A DNA stretch of 64,000 bases from an uncultured Prevotella sp. (GTDB lineage Bacteria; Bacteroidota; Bacteroidia; Bacteroidales; Bacteroidaceae), in NCBI GenBank assembly GCA_944321645.1, contig CALUMB010000001.1:1-64000 (forward strand), given 5' to 3'. Positions 23,431-32,188 of the stretch are shown piece by piece (position 1 is the stretch's first letter; each line of letters starts with the position of its first letter). Both the position numbers and the translations under genes were made by a program. Below the pieces are notes generated by a model. The model searched no databases, was not told the DNA's origin, and saw nothing but the letters and a program-made list of their open reading frames with translations.

Positions 23431-24492
23431 TCAAATTAGTCTTAGTTTGCAGTCGTTTTCGGTGTCTATGCGCATCATGCCGCTTGGGGAGGCTCCGTTT
23501 AGCGCTTTGCTGGCGCACAAGGCAACGTGGCCCATGGTGCGCCTAAGGTTGATTTCCACGCACGGGTGCAGCAGGTAGTGGTCTGAGCCGTCCGCCTTGA
23601 CGGCCATCATGTCAACGCCAAACGGGCCTTTGTAGGCATTGGCGTATAGTTTTGAAAGGTGGCGTGTTAAGGTGTCACGCGCAACTTCCATTGTCTTTTC
23701 ACTCAATAATTCCGACAGAATGCTGCGTTTGCAGCTTTCAGGCGCGAGCACGTTGCCTGCATACCGCCCTTCGTTTGCCGTGAATATGGAAAGCCCTAAA
23801 AACGTTATGCCGCCAGAGCCGTCGCTGGCAAACTCCATTCCAAAGTCGAGGGCGTTTTGATAGAATGGCTCAACCATTATTGCGCCCTGCCGTTGCAGCA
23901 CCCTGTGCACCCATCCGCTAAGTTCCGGTGAAATGGCACCGTCTGCCACACGTCGGATTCCGCGCCCGCTGCTGCTCCAAGGAGCCTTGAGCACAGCTTG
24001 CCGCATCTCGCCGACAAGGCGGTTCACCATTTGTTCGTTCGTGCAGGCGTATGCCTCGCCAGCCATTCCGTCAGCCTTTATTTGCGACAGGACGTTGGCC
24101 GCGCATTCCCTGCTCGACAATTGCCTGATAGTGGACAGCTCTTTCTCGTCTGGCAAGAGGCTTGCATCTATGCCGTGGCGCAGCAATCGCCTGGCAACGG
24201 CACGGTCCCACCCCCAAGCGTCAACGCTGGTTATTTGCAGGTGGCGAAGCTCTCTGTCGGCAACGAAGCGCGGGGGCGGCAACGCCTCCACGAGGCTGTG
24301 GGGCAGGCTGTTGTATTCCCGTTCCGCCAAGGCAACATCGTCCACCAGCACAGCGTCGCCTTCTTTGGCCCAAAACGCCGGCAAGTAACCCAACGAACGC
24401 CTGAGTGTCCGGGCCGCCAAGGGTGGGGTGAAGTTGCTTAGGTTGGCAGCCAAGGCTAAGTCGTGCTCTGGGTTGAATATGTGTAATGTCAT
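23431..24492 (-). CDS. ATP-grasp-like protein of unknown function
   Basis: A 353-residue soluble protein without a signal peptide. I do not recognise a named family, but the order of features fits an ATP-grasp fold: KAPWSSSGRGI (phosphate-binding strand and flexible Gly/Ser loop), IMVEPF (adenine-contact region), and near the C-terminus GPFGVDMM followed by LHPCVEINLRRTMG (metal-binding Glu/Asn). The N-terminus MTLHIFNPEHDLALAANL is conserved-looking. Such enzymes ligate a carboxylate to an amine or thiol using ATP. It sits 79 bp after a DUF4369 lipoprotein and directly before GH43. Substrate unknown. Confidence 0.6.
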   Translation of the reverse strand: MTLHIFNPEHDLALAANLSNFTPPLAARTLRRSLGYLPAFWAKEGDAVLVDDVALAEREYNSLPHSLVEALPPPRFVADRELRHLQITSVDAWGWDRAVARRLLRHGIDASLLPDEKELSTIRQLSSRECAANVLSQIKADGMAGEAYACTNEQMVNRLVGEMRQAVLKAPWSSSGRGIRRVADGAISPELSGWVHRVLQRQGAIMVEPFYQNALDFGMEFASDGSGGITFLGLSIFTANEGRYAGNVLAPESCKRSILSELLSEKTMEVARDTLTRHLSKLYANAYKGPFGVDMMAVKADGSDHYLLHPCVEINLRRTMGHVALCASKALNGASPSGMMRIDTENDCKLRLI

Positions 24493-24571
24493 GTCTTGGC
24501 GGGATTTGCATATAATAAATAAGGTGGAAACAATGGCTTGTGGAGTTTTATGCCATAGGAAACGCTACGAA

Positions 24572-25246
24572 TCACCGCCTGCCCTTGCCTTTGATTTTGG
24601 CAAGTAGCGCCCTTACCTCTGGGTGTGCCTGCGATTTTTTAGGCATGGCCGCAACCGTCTCCTCTATTTCCGAAGGCTTCATAAAGTCAGAAAAGTATAC
24701 GAGCATGAACCGTCCGAAATCGCTGTCGGACTCCTTGCGAACGAAGGTGGTGACGGTTTCGCCAAACAAGCTGTCTTGCACAGCTATCGAATCCATCAGT
24801 GCCATGCGTTCACCATGGCTTAGGTCTGCATTGTAGAGGCTTGATGCGAAAGCGTCAATCTTCAGGCCATACAAGGCCGTGGCATCCATCAGCAATTGCC
24901 ATTTTGCGTTGTTGCGCGTTCCACTGACTTTAGATTGCATTGGCTTGTCAGACAAGGCTATTTTGATTTTGCCGTTTTCAAGAACGAACGGCATGCTGCA
25001 ATTGCGCTGCCCAAGGCTGCGCACGACGCACAGCGACATGGAATCGGCTGCGCCTTCAAAATAAAACTTACCGCCGCTTACAATGGCTGTGTCTAAACAA
25101 ACGCTCCAATCGCCAGCCTCGCATATAAGCAACGTGTCACCATCGCTAAGTCCGCTGCAAGCACCTTCCACGGTATAGCCACCGTGACGGCAGGCGGCAA
25201 GGAACGCCCCTGCCGCCGCCAACACGATGGCTTTTTTCAAAAACAT
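24572..25246 (-). CDS. DUF4369 domain lipoprotein
   Basis: A 224-residue predicted lipoprotein: the hydrophobic leader KAIVLAAAGAFLAAC ends in a lipobox Cys. The N-terminal half after the Cys (YTVEGACSGLSDGDTLLICEAG, beta-rich) fits DUF4369, a domain often found ahead of thioredoxin-like domains in Bacteroidetes; no CxxC thioredoxin motif follows here, so this is a domain-only version. I start at 25246 (MFLKKAI), 16 bp after the prs stop; an upstream in-frame start would overlap prs. Function unknown. Confidence 0.7.
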   Translation of the reverse strand: MFLKKAIVLAAAGAFLAACRHGGYTVEGACSGLSDGDTLLICEAGDWSVCLDTAIVSGGKFYFEGAADSMSLCVVRSLGQRNCSMPFVLENGKIKIALSDKPMQSKVSGTRNNAKWQLLMDATALYGLKIDAFASSLYNADLSHGERMALMDSIAVQDSLFGETVTTFVRKESDSDFGRFMLVYFSDFMKPSEIEETVAAMPKKSQAHPEVRALLAKIKGKGRR

Positions 25247-25262
25247 CTTGCCCGTCGTTAGT

Positions 25263-26201
25263 TTACACAAGATACTGGCTGCTGATGCTCTCGTTGTTGA
25301 TTACCCGCCTGATTGTTTCGGCGAACATATCCGCAACGGAAATCTGCTTTACCTTTGCACAGCGGTTGGAATATGGGATGGAGTCTGTGAACACAAGCTC
25401 TTCCAACGACGAGTTTTGGACGCGCTCGCTCGCCGGGCCGCTCATCACGCAGTGGGACGCGCAGGCACGCACGGTCAATGCTCCGGCCTCCTTCATTATG
25501 TCGGCGGCCTTGGTGATGGTGCCGGCCGTGTCTACCATGTCGTCGATTATCACAACGTTCTTGTCCTTCACGTCGCCAATAATCTGCATGCTCTCCACCA
25601 CGTTCGCCCTTGCCCTTGTCTTGTTGCAGAGCACCAGCGGGCAACCAAAGTACTTTGCGTATGTGTTGGCTCGCTTAGAGCCGCCCACATCGGGCGATGC
25701 AATCACCATGTCTTTGAGCTTCAGGCTCTGCAAGTATGGCAGGAGCACGCCGGAGGCATACAGGTGGTCGACAGGCACGTTGAAGAAGCCCTGAATCTGG
25801 TCTGCGTGGAGATCCATCGTGATGAGGCGGTCAATGCCAGCTACGCTAAGCAAATCGGCAACAAGCTTTGCGCCTATGCTGACCCTTGGCTTGTCTTTGC
25901 GGTCTTGGCGCGCCCACCCGAAATATGGTATGACGGCGTTGATTGTCCTTGCTGATGCTCGCTTGGCGGCATCTATCATCAGCAGCAGCTCCATGAGGTT
26001 GTCGGAGTTTGGGAACGTACTTTGCACCAAAAAGACATCACGCCCGCGTATCGACTCTTCGTAGGAGACGGCAAACTCGCCGTCGGAAAACTTCGTCAAA
26101 AGAAGCTGCCCCAACGGACAATCCAAACTTTTGCAGATTTTTTCAGCAAGGTATCTCGTGCTGACGCCAGAGAAAACCATGTAAGAGTTTTTTTCGCTCA
26201 T
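25263..26201 (-). CDS. prs: ribose-phosphate pyrophosphokinase
   Basis: A 312-residue cytoplasmic PRPP synthetase, making PRPP from ribose 5-phosphate and ATP for nucleotide, His, Trp and NAD synthesis (nadC in this window uses PRPP). Characteristic segments: FSDGEFAVSYEESIRGRDVF, the flexible loop YFGWARQDRKDKPR, MDLHADQIQGFF, and the PRPP-binding signature VVIIDDMVDTAGTI. Length matches class I enzymes. It follows a ThiE-like gene by 33 bp and precedes a DUF4369 lipoprotein. Confidence 0.97.
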   Translation of the reverse strand: MSEKNSYMVFSGVSTRYLAEKICKSLDCPLGQLLLTKFSDGEFAVSYEESIRGRDVFLVQSTFPNSDNLMELLLMIDAAKRASARTINAVIPYFGWARQDRKDKPRVSIGAKLVADLLSVAGIDRLITMDLHADQIQGFFNVPVDHLYASGVLLPYLQSLKLKDMVIASPDVGGSKRANTYAKYFGCPLVLCNKTRARANVVESMQIIGDVKDKNVVIIDDMVDTAGTITKAADIMKEAGALTVRACASHCVMSGPASERVQNSSLEELVFTDSIPYSNRCAKVKQISVADMFAETIRRVINNESISSQYLV

Positions 26202-26234
26202 CGTTTATTTATTGTTTGTTTATGTTATATGCCT

Positions 26235-26843
26235 TCAGCTTGTGGCCTTGCGCAGTCTCTCAAAATGTGCGATTAATTCTCTATAGTCCAACTCGTTGTG
26301 TATGTCGAAGCGGTTCCACAAGTCTCCGCAGACAACAACGCCGCCGAAGCCAAGGTCTTTCGCCATTCTGATATGCTCGATGTCCATGCCGCCAAGGGCG
26401 TAGACCTTTTTGTCGATAAGCCCGCGGCGGGCTGCTTCCTTAAGCTCCTGGGCAGTGAACGATGCCCTTTCGTTCCCAAAGGTCACGCTGTCGAACACAT
26501 TGCGCAAGAATACGTAGTCTGACTTTTTCTTCGCTTCCTTCAGCCCTTCAATCTCGCGGCAAGTGCGGCTCGTGTGTCCTTTGTAGCCGGTTGGCGGCAA
26601 TGTCGTGCTGTCGTCAATGTGTATTCCTCGTAGCCCATACTCTTCCTTGAGGTAAAAATGCCCATGCACGGCAATTTTGTCGTAGCATTCGTCGTCGAGC
26701 AACGTGAGCAAGCGTTCGGAGAACACCGGCGAAGCCCCCGGCTTGTACAGGTGCAGGTTGTCAAGACCCTCGTCGAACAAAGCCGAAAGGATCTTGTCTT
26801 CTTCCACAAAAAATGTGGGTTTGGTCATTATTACGAGTTTCAT
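26235..26843 (-). CDS. thiamine phosphate synthase-like protein (ThiE/TenI family)
   Basis: A 202-residue TIM-barrel protein. Features: VIMTKPTFF at strand 1, DNLHLYKPG, HGHFYLKEEYGLRGIHID, SRTCREIEGL, YVFLRNVFDSVT and YALGGMDIEHI at the phosphate-binding end. These follow the ThiE/TenI layout, but the length is short and typical ThiE residues are partly replaced, so it may be a TenI-like or divergent enzyme rather than the main thiamine phosphate synthase. No other thi genes are here. Promoter box at 26869-26876; transcribed first in the thiE-like/prs group. Confidence 0.75.
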   Translation of the reverse strand: MKLVIMTKPTFFVEEDKILSALFDEGLDNLHLYKPGASPVFSERLLTLLDDECYDKIAVHGHFYLKEEYGLRGIHIDDSTTLPPTGYKGHTSRTCREIEGLKEAKKKSDYVFLRNVFDSVTFGNERASFTAQELKEAARRGLIDKKVYALGGMDIEHIRMAKDLGFGGVVVCGDLWNRFDIHNELDYRELIAHFERLRKATS

Positions 26844-26868
26844 CGCTCATCGTCTGCCTTACGAAATG

Positions 26869-26876
26869 CAAAAGTA
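26869..26876 (-). promoter_or_regulatory. -7 promoter box for thiE-like/prs group
   Basis: TACTTTTG on the minus strand, 26 bp upstream of the ThiE-like ATG. Confidence 0.6.
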
Positions 26877-26991
26877 ACAATTTTATAGGAATAATGCAAT
26901 TTAACGGCAACAAAAGTTTCCAAACTTGATTCACAAGCCCAAGTCGCGGACTCCGGCTGACAATTACGCCCTATTTTGCGGGTCGGCAAGT

Positions 26992-27022
26992 TTTGCTGTT
27001 TCGCGGAAAAGATGTAACTTTG
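26992..27022 (+). promoter_or_regulatory. promoter of pyruvate kinase gene
   Basis: TTTG at 26992-26995 and TAACTTTG at 27015-27022 with a 19-bp gap form a full Bacteroidetes -33/-7 promoter. It rules out the in-frame start at 26993 and supports initiation at 27050. Confidence 0.8.
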
Positions 27023-27049
27023 CATGGAACTTACACAACAGCAGAAAAG

Positions 27050-28492
27050 ATGATGAAACAGACCAAGATTGTAGCTTCAATCAGTGACAGGAGGTGCGAC
27101 GTTGATTTCATACGTAGCTTATTTGAAGCGGGAATGAATGTTGTGCGCATGAACACTGCGCACGCAAGCCCAGATGGCATCAGGCAGATAATAAGCAACG
27201 CACGCAAGGTTTCACACCATATAGGAATCTTGATTGACACTAAGGGGCCGGAAATACGCACGACCGGTTGCAAGGCGCCAATCAGTTACAAAACCGGCGA
27301 CGTGGTGAAGATATTTGGTCGCCCGGAGATGGAGACGGAGCACGACATCGTGAATTTGTCTTATGTAAATTTCGCCAACGATGTACACGTGGGCGACAGC
27401 ATTCTCTTCGACGACGGCACGATCGGAATGAAAGTGATAGGCATCAACGGCCCTGCCGTCATAGCGCAGGTGCAAAACGACGGAATGCTTGGGGCGCACA
27501 AGAGCGTCAACGTGCCCGGGGTGCATATCGACCTGCCGGCTCTGACGGAAAAAGACAAGGCGAACATCAACCTCGCCATCGACGAAGATATCGACTTTAT
27601 TGCGCATTCGTTTGTGCGCAGCGCAGCCGACGTACACGCTGTGCAGGAGATTCTCGACAGTCGCGGGAGCGACATAAAGATAATCTCGAAGATTGAAAAC
27701 CAAGAGGGTGTGGACAACATCGACGAAATTATCGAGGCGTCTTACGGAATAATGATTGCCCGTGGCGATCTTGGCATAGAGGTTCCCATAGAGCGGATAC
27801 CAGGCATACAGCGGCGGATTATACACAAATGTATCTTGGCAAAAAAGCCCGTGATCGTGGCAACGCAAATGTTGCACACGATGATAACAAACCCGCGGCC
27901 TACCAGGGCCGAGGTGACAGACATCGCGAATGCGATATACTACCGGACTGACGCATTGATGCTTAGCGGCGAGACGGCTTCCGGGAAATACCCGGTGGAG
28001 GCTGTGAGGACTATGGCAATGATTGCGGAGCAGGCCGAGAAGGACAAGATGAAGGAACACGACATACCCGTGCCTCTGCCCAAAGACTGTGATGTTTCCG
28101 AATTTCTTGCCTGGAACGCCATCGAAGCAACCGAGCGCCTTGGTGTAAAAGGAATAATCACTGACTGTAAGACGGGAACGACGGCACGCAACTTGGCTGC
28201 ATTCCGCGGCCCAAATCCCGTATTGGCCATTTGCTATAAGGAGAAAGTCCAGCGTTGGCTTGCTTTAAGTTACGGGGTGATTCCCGTAGCACAGCACGAG
28301 CAGATAGGCCAGAAAGAGCAATTCCTGGCAGCGCTGCGTATGTTGCGGCAAAAAGGTTACCTTTGCATGGACGACAAGATTGCCCACCTGAGCGGAAGCT
28401 TTGCCGAGGGAGGCGGCACGTCATTCCTAGAGATAAACAGGGTGCGCGATGTCTTCGAGCGTAAGGGCGAAGTGCATTTGCCTAACACGTAA
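27050..28492 (+). CDS. pyk: pyruvate kinase
   Basis: A 480-residue glycolytic enzyme converting phosphoenolpyruvate and ADP to pyruvate and ATP. Signature segments: MNTAHASPDG, ILIDTKGPEIRT, IISKIENQEGVDNIDEI, MIARGDLGIEVPIE, PVIVATQML, and ALMLSGETASGKYP. The C-terminal domain (ATERLGVKGIITDCKTGTTA onward) is the usual regulatory domain. Start chosen at 27050 (or the adjacent ATG 27053) because the promoter overlaps the longer frame. A long terminator follows, so it is probably monocistronic. Confidence 0.96.
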   Translation: MMKQTKIVASISDRRCDVDFIRSLFEAGMNVVRMNTAHASPDGIRQIISNARKVSHHIGILIDTKGPEIRTTGCKAPISYKTGDVVKIFGRPEMETEHDIVNLSYVNFANDVHVGDSILFDDGTIGMKVIGINGPAVIAQVQNDGMLGAHKSVNVPGVHIDLPALTEKDKANINLAIDEDIDFIAHSFVRSAADVHAVQEILDSRGSDIKIISKIENQEGVDNIDEIIEASYGIMIARGDLGIEVPIERIPGIQRRIIHKCILAKKPVIVATQMLHTMITNPRPTRAEVTDIANAIYYRTDALMLSGETASGKYPVEAVRTMAMIAEQAEKDKMKEHDIPVPLPKDCDVSEFLAWNAIEATERLGVKGIITDCKTGTTARNLAAFRGPNPVLAICYKEKVQRWLALSYGVIPVAQHEQIGQKEQFLAALRMLRQKGYLCMDDKIAHLSGSFAEGGGTSFLEINRVRDVFERKGEVHLPNT

Positions 28493-28537
28493 ACATGAAA
28501 ATGGGCTTGGAGCCTGATGGATTAGTGGTTGTTTGAC

Positions 28538-28598
28538 TTGAGGTGCCGCTGGCCGTTGCCGCTTAAAGGTAACGGTCAGCGGTGCCTCAAACGTTTTT
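28538..28598 (+). terminator. terminator after pyk
   Basis: A 23-bp stem (28538-28560 with 28568-28590) in which all four non-Watson-Crick positions are G-U wobbles on RNA, a 7-nt loop, then five T residues at 28594-28598. Confidence 0.9.
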
Positions 28599-28796
28599 CT
28601 CGTGGGTAGTTGCCACATTTGAATTCGTCCTGACTTCCGTCAACCATTGCCGGGAAATTGTTTCCACGGCTGTTTTTTGCAGGCTGTTTTTAAGGACTTC
28701 CGTCGCCAAAACAATGGTTGCGATAGTCGGTTGGAGCGCAAATCAGTCCTTAACAATCTTTTCAACTTATAATTTCACAGTATTAATTTAAATAAT

Positions 28797-28804
28797 TACC
28801 TTTG
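28797..28804 (+). promoter_or_regulatory. -7 promoter box for the mce gene cluster
   Basis: TACCTTTG, 52 bp before the epimerase ATG; a TTTC lies 20 bp upstream in the -33 region. Confidence 0.7.
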
Positions 28805-28856
28805 CACAATTAATGTAATAACCACAAAGGTTTTATCTAACAAAAATTAGAGAACA

Positions 28857-29261
28857 ATGAAGATTTCACACATCGAACATTTAGGCATTGCCGTTCAAAG
28901 CATCGAGGAGTCGCTTCCCTACTTTGAAAATGTATTGGGTCTTAAGTGCTACAACATAGAAGAAGTGGCTGACCAAAAAGTGAAGACTGCATTTTTGAAA
29001 TGCGGCGAGGTGAAACTTGAACTTCTTGAGCCGACGTCACCGGACAGCACCATACAGAAATGGCTCGACAAAGGAAACCATGGCGTACACCATGTGGCTT
29101 TCTGCATCGAGGACGGCGTGGCAAATGCGTTGGCCGAGTGCGACGGCAAGGGCATCCGCCTTATTGACAAGGAGCCGCGCAAGGGTGCCGAAAATCTTAA
29201 CATAGCCTTCCTGCATCCAAAATCGACCGTTGGAATACTAACCGAGCTTTGTGAACACTAA
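28857..29261 (+). CDS. mce: methylmalonyl-CoA epimerase
   Basis: A 134-residue vicinal-oxygen-chelate protein interconverting (R)- and (S)-methylmalonyl-CoA in the succinate-propionate pathway. KISHIEHLGIAVQSI carries the first metal-binding His, GVHHVAFCIED the second, and the C-terminal ILTELCE the glutamate ligand; the length is normal. It is the first gene of a cluster with the carboxyltransferase and biotin carrier (36 bp gap to the next gene), so the genes act in sequence on methylmalonyl-CoA. Confidence 0.94.
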   Translation: MKISHIEHLGIAVQSIEESLPYFENVLGLKCYNIEEVADQKVKTAFLKCGEVKLELLEPTSPDSTIQKWLDKGNHGVHHVAFCIEDGVANALAECDGKGIRLIDKEPRKGAENLNIAFLHPKSTVGILTELCEH

Positions 29262-29297
29262 AATAATTTGCGAATACTTAAAATATAGAATAAGACA

Positions 29298-30863
29298 ATG
29301 AGCAAGCAATTAGAGAAAATCAAGCAGCTTATCGAAAAGCGCGAGACAGCCCGTATGGGCGGTGGCGAAAAAGCCATCGAGAAACAGCATGCGCGCGGCA
29401 AATACACGGCACGCGAGCGCATCGATATGCTGCTCGACGAGGGAAGCTTCGAAGAATATGATATGTTTAAGCTCCATCGTTGCACAAACTTCGGGATGGA
29501 GAAGAAGCAATATCTCGGCGACGGCGTGGTCGCAGGCTCCGGAACGATTGACGGAAGGCTCGTGTTCATCTTTGCGCAAGACTTTACCGTGAACGGTGGC
29601 TCACTCTCTGAAACCATGGCACAGAAGATTTGCAAGATCATGGACATGGCCATGAAGATGGGCGCACCCGTTATCGGACTCAACGATTCCGGCGGTGCAC
29701 GCATACAAGAAGGTATCTGTGCGCTTGCCGGGTTTGGCGAGATATTCGAGCGCAACATCCTTGCTTCAGGCGTTATTCCGCAGATTAGCGGCATTTTCGG
29801 CCCTTGTGCAGGAGGTGCGGTTTACTCTCCGGCCCTGACAGACTTCACGCTTATGATGGAGAACACTTCGTATATGTTCCTTACCGGCCCCAAAGTCGTT
29901 AAGACTGTGACTGGCGAAGACATTGACCAAGAGCACCTTGGCGGCGCAAGCGTACACTCTACCAAGAGTGGCGTGACGCACTTTACGGCTGCCACGGAGG
30001 AAGAGGCAATGCAGATGATAAGGACTTTGCTTAGCTACATTCCGTCGAACAACATGGAGACCGCTCCTCGCAAGGAGTGTACAGACCCGATCGACCGTCT
30101 GGAAGATTCGCTCAACGAGATAATCCCCGAGAACCCCAACGAGGCATATAATATGTATAAGGTAATATCTGCTATCGTTGACGATGGGGAGTTCTTCGAG
30201 GTGCAGCCCAAGTTCGCAAAGAACATCATTATAGGTTTCGCGCGCTTTAACGGACAGAGCGTGGGCATAGTTGCCAACCAGCCTTCGTGCTATGCCGGTG
30301 TGCTTGACGTGAATGCCAGCCGCAAGGGCGCAAGGTTCGTAAGGTTCTGCGACGCATTCAACATCCCAATCGTTTCGCTCGTTGACGTTCCTGGCTTCCT
30401 TCCGGGCACAGGCCAGGAATACAATGCCGTAATCCTGCACGGAGCACAGCTGCTTTACGCTTACGGCGAAGCTACCGTGCCAAAGATTACGGTCACACTG
30501 CGCAAGAGCTACGGCGGAAGCCACATCGTGATGGGATGCAAGCAGCTGCGTGCCGACCTTAACTACGCATGGCCTTCGGCTGAAATAGCTGTGATGGGCG
30601 CATCGGGTGCCGTTGCCGTGCTGTGCGCAAAAGAGGCCAAGGAGAAGAAGGCAGCCGGAGAAGATGTCCAGGCATTCCTTGCGGAAAAAGAGGAGGAGTA
30701 CAACGATATGTTCGCAACTCCTTACCAGGCGGCGAAGTATGGCTACATCGACGATGTGATTGAGCCTCGCAACACCCGGTTCCGCATCTGCCGCGCATTG
30801 GCCCAGCTTTCTACAAAGCGCGAAAGCCTTCCCGCCAAGAAGCACGGGAACATTCCTATGTAA
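29298..30863 (+). CDS. acyl-CoA carboxylase/decarboxylase carboxyltransferase subunit (methylmalonyl-CoA decarboxylase alpha type)
   Basis: A 521-residue crotonase-fold carboxyltransferase that moves CO2 between methylmalonyl/propionyl-CoA and biotin. Clear segments: [23 protein letters not shown] (first and second parts), [14 protein letters not shown] (N-half oxyanion loop), [16 protein letters not shown], and in the C-half [12 protein letters not shown] and GAGGAV-like GASGAVAVL. Together with the epimerase and biotin carrier this is the decarboxylase/carboxylase of the propionate route. The gene fits mmdA, but propionyl-CoA carboxylase beta subunits look the same, so I leave the symbol empty. 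Confidence 0.92.
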   Translation: MSKQLEKIKQLIEKRETARMGGGEKAIEKQHARGKYTARERIDMLLDEGSFEEYDMFKLHRCTNFGMEKKQYLGDGVVAGSGTIDGRLVFIFAQDFTVNGGSLSETMAQKICKIMDMAMKMGAPVIGLNDSGGARIQEGICALAGFGEIFERNILASGVIPQISGIFGPCAGGAVYSPALTDFTLMMENTSYMFLTGPKVVKTVTGEDIDQEHLGGASVHSTKSGVTHFTAATEEEAMQMIRTLLSYIPSNNMETAPRKECTDPIDRLEDSLNEIIPENPNEAYNMYKVISAIVDDGEFFEVQPKFAKNIIIGFARFNGQSVGIVANQPSCYAGVLDVNASRKGARFVRFCDAFNIPIVSLVDVPGFLPGTGQEYNAVILHGAQLLYAYGEATVPKITVTLRKSYGGSHIVMGCKQLRADLNYAWPSAEIAVMGASGAVAVLCAKEAKEKKAAGEDVQAFLAEKEEEYNDMFATPYQAAKYGYIDDVIEPRNTRFRICRALAQLSTKRESLPAKKHGNIPM

Positions 30864-30875
30864 TATAAATAAAAG

Positions 30876-30935
30876 ACCACAGGCTTCACTTCTTGGGCGA
30901 GGCAATAGTCGGAGCCAAGCTTTGGAGCTTGTGGT
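30876..30935 (+). repeat. intercistronic hairpin in the carboxylase cluster
   Basis: ACCACAGGCT (30876-30885) can pair with AGCTTGTGGT (30926-30935) with one wobble, enclosing a smaller possible stem. It lies between the carboxyltransferase and the 53-residue gene and could set their relative mRNA levels. Confidence 0.4.
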
Positions 30936-30950
30936 TTAAACTTTGCAGTC

Positions 30951-31112
30951 ATGAAACAAGACAACGAAATTTTCGCTGCGATTGCCATGGCGTTGCACGA
31001 ATTCCAGGGGAACAACGTCCACGACAAGGAATCAGGAAAAATAACCATCAAGGAACACTTAACCGAGTGGAACGGCCACGCTTTGGTAATGACTGGCCTT
31101 CCCAAACTTTAG
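30951..31112 (+). CDS. 53-residue protein resembling the cytoplasmic tail of OadG/MmdD
   Basis: A short ORF (ATG 30951, TAG 31110-31112) in the usual position of the small subunit gene of decarboxylases. It begins MKQDNEIFAAIAMALHEFQG and ends with IKEHLTEWNGHALVMTGLPKL-like residues (positions ~34-53). The helical N-part (negative residues then AIAMALHEF) resembles the C-terminal cytosolic tail of OadG/MmdD subunits, which binds the carboxyltransferase, and the EW region resembles the tail end. The membrane helix of OadG is absent. I infer an assembly or adaptor peptide for the complex; the homology is my reading, not a search result. Confidence 0.6.
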   Translation: MKQDNEIFAAIAMALHEFQGNNVHDKESGKITIKEHLTEWNGHALVMTGLPKL

Positions 31113-31123
31113 TACAAACCATC

Positions 31124-31555
31124 ATGAAGGAATACAAATATACAATCAACGGCAATAAATACGCAGTGACCATCGACGGCGTTGAGGGCAATGTTGCCAA
31201 TGTTACGGTCAACGGCGAACTGTACAAGGTGGAAATGGAAAAAGAGGCTGCTCCCGAAAAGCCGAAGGTAAAAATCGTGCCGCCGACAGAGCAAAAGCCT
31301 GCCGCTGCTGACGATAAGCCTGCTGCAGCGAGGGCAAGCTATCAGAATGCCGTGAAAGCACCGTTGCCAGGAGTTATAACCGAGATAACTGTGGCTGTTG
31401 GCGATGAGGTAAAGGCTGGCGACACTGTGGTTGTGCTTGAGGCTATGAAGATGGCCAACAACCTTGAAGCTGAAAAAGGCGGCAAGGTGTCTGCCATACT
31501 CGTTCAACCCGGCCAAAGCGTAATGGAAGGTGACGTGCTCGTTGCCATAGACTAA
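31124..31555 (+). CDS. biotin carboxyl carrier protein of the carboxylase/decarboxylase
   Basis: A 143-residue biotin carrier. The C-terminal biotinyl domain (about residues 74-143) has the biotinylation motif Glu-Ala-Met-Lys109-Met, preceded by KAPLPGVITEITVAVGDEV. An Ala/Pro/Lys-rich linker (about 41-73) connects it to an N-terminal beta domain (YTINGNKYAVTIDGVEG). It starts 11 bp after the 53-residue gene and is followed by a strong terminator, so the cluster ends here: no membrane beta subunit (OadB/MmdB) and no biotin carboxylase gene follow. A longer in-frame start upstream is not used because it overlaps the 53-residue gene. Confidence 0.92.
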   Translation: MKEYKYTINGNKYAVTIDGVEGNVANVTVNGELYKVEMEKEAAPEKPKVKIVPPTEQKPAAADDKPAAARASYQNAVKAPLPGVITEITVAVGDEVKAGDTVVVLEAMKMANNLEAEKGGKVSAILVQPGQSVMEGDVLVAID

Positions 31556-31653
31556 CGCCCGAATTGGCGAAAACGCCTTGGCTGTGGCAGCAAGACTCGC
31601 CTTAGAGGCAATCTATAAGTGCACAAACGGTAGCCAGGCAAAGTAACATAATT

Positions 31654-31708
31654 AATAATCCCGGTGGCTTCGGCAATGGCCGTACACACCGGGATTATTG
31701 TTTTTTTT
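31654..31708 (+). terminator. terminator of the mce-biotin carrier cluster
   Basis: Perfect 13-bp stem AATAATCCCGGTG / complement (31654-31666, 31687-31699) followed by G and eight T residues. Confidence 0.95.
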
Positions 31709-31840
31709 AATGTCTTTGGCACCTGAAAATGCCAATGCTGCATTGCCTTGAAACGGGCGAATACTTTCCTCTCTTCAAAATTCAAAGCGAAGGCGCAACT
31801 CTTAACGCGGTTATAACGCAAAAGCGCTGAAGTTGCCCGC

Positions 31841-32185
31841 CTACAACCTGTTGCCTTTCTTTGGGAAAACTACGGTCGGCTTATAGTGCTTGGCTTCCTC
31901 GAAGTCCATCAGGGCGTATGCGATTATGATGCAGACATCTCCAACCTGCACCTTTCGTGCCGCAGCCCCGTTCAGGCAAATGGCCCCAGACCCGCGCTCG
32001 CCTTTTATGATGTAGGTCTCGAAGCGTTCGCCGTTGTTGTTGTCAACGATTTGCACTTTCTCGCCTTCAATCATGCCAGCTGCGTCCATCAAGTCCTCGT
32101 CGATGGTTATGCTGCCCATATAATTCAAGTTTGCCTCGGTCACTGTGACACAATGCAACTTTGACTTTAACACTTCTATCATCAT
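31841..32185 (-). CDS. panD: aspartate 1-decarboxylase
   Basis: A 114-residue pyruvoyl enzyme making beta-alanine from aspartate for pantothenate. The self-cleavage site Gly24-Ser25 is in NYMGSITID, where Ser25 becomes the pyruvoyl group; Tyr and the [22 protein letters not shown] stretch (in two parts) are typical. Two adjacent ATGs at 32185 and 32182. It follows panC by 3 bp and the two act together: panD supplies the beta-alanine that panC couples to pantoate. Confidence 0.96.
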   Translation of the reverse strand: MMIEVLKSKLHCVTVTEANLNYMGSITIDEDLMDAAGMIEGEKVQIVDNNNGERFETYIIKGERGSGAICLNGAAARKVQVGDVCIIIAYALMDFEEAKHYKPTVVFPKKGNRL

Positions 32186-32188
32186 GGC

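Larger units (their letters stand above)
28493..28856. other. 364-bp intergenic region pyk / mce
   Basis: Contains the pyk terminator and the mce promoter box. The 28600-28780 stretch has no credible ORF or repeat that I can see. Confidence 0.5.

Noticed and set aside
26993..27049. Upstream start for pyruvate kinase
   Set aside because: The segment contains the -33 and -7 promoter boxes, so it cannot be translated from that promoter.
30893..31123. N-terminal extension of the biotin carrier
   Set aside because: The longer frame runs through the 53-residue gene and a non-conserved Cys/Arg-rich stretch; the ATG at 31124 gives the normal N-terminus.
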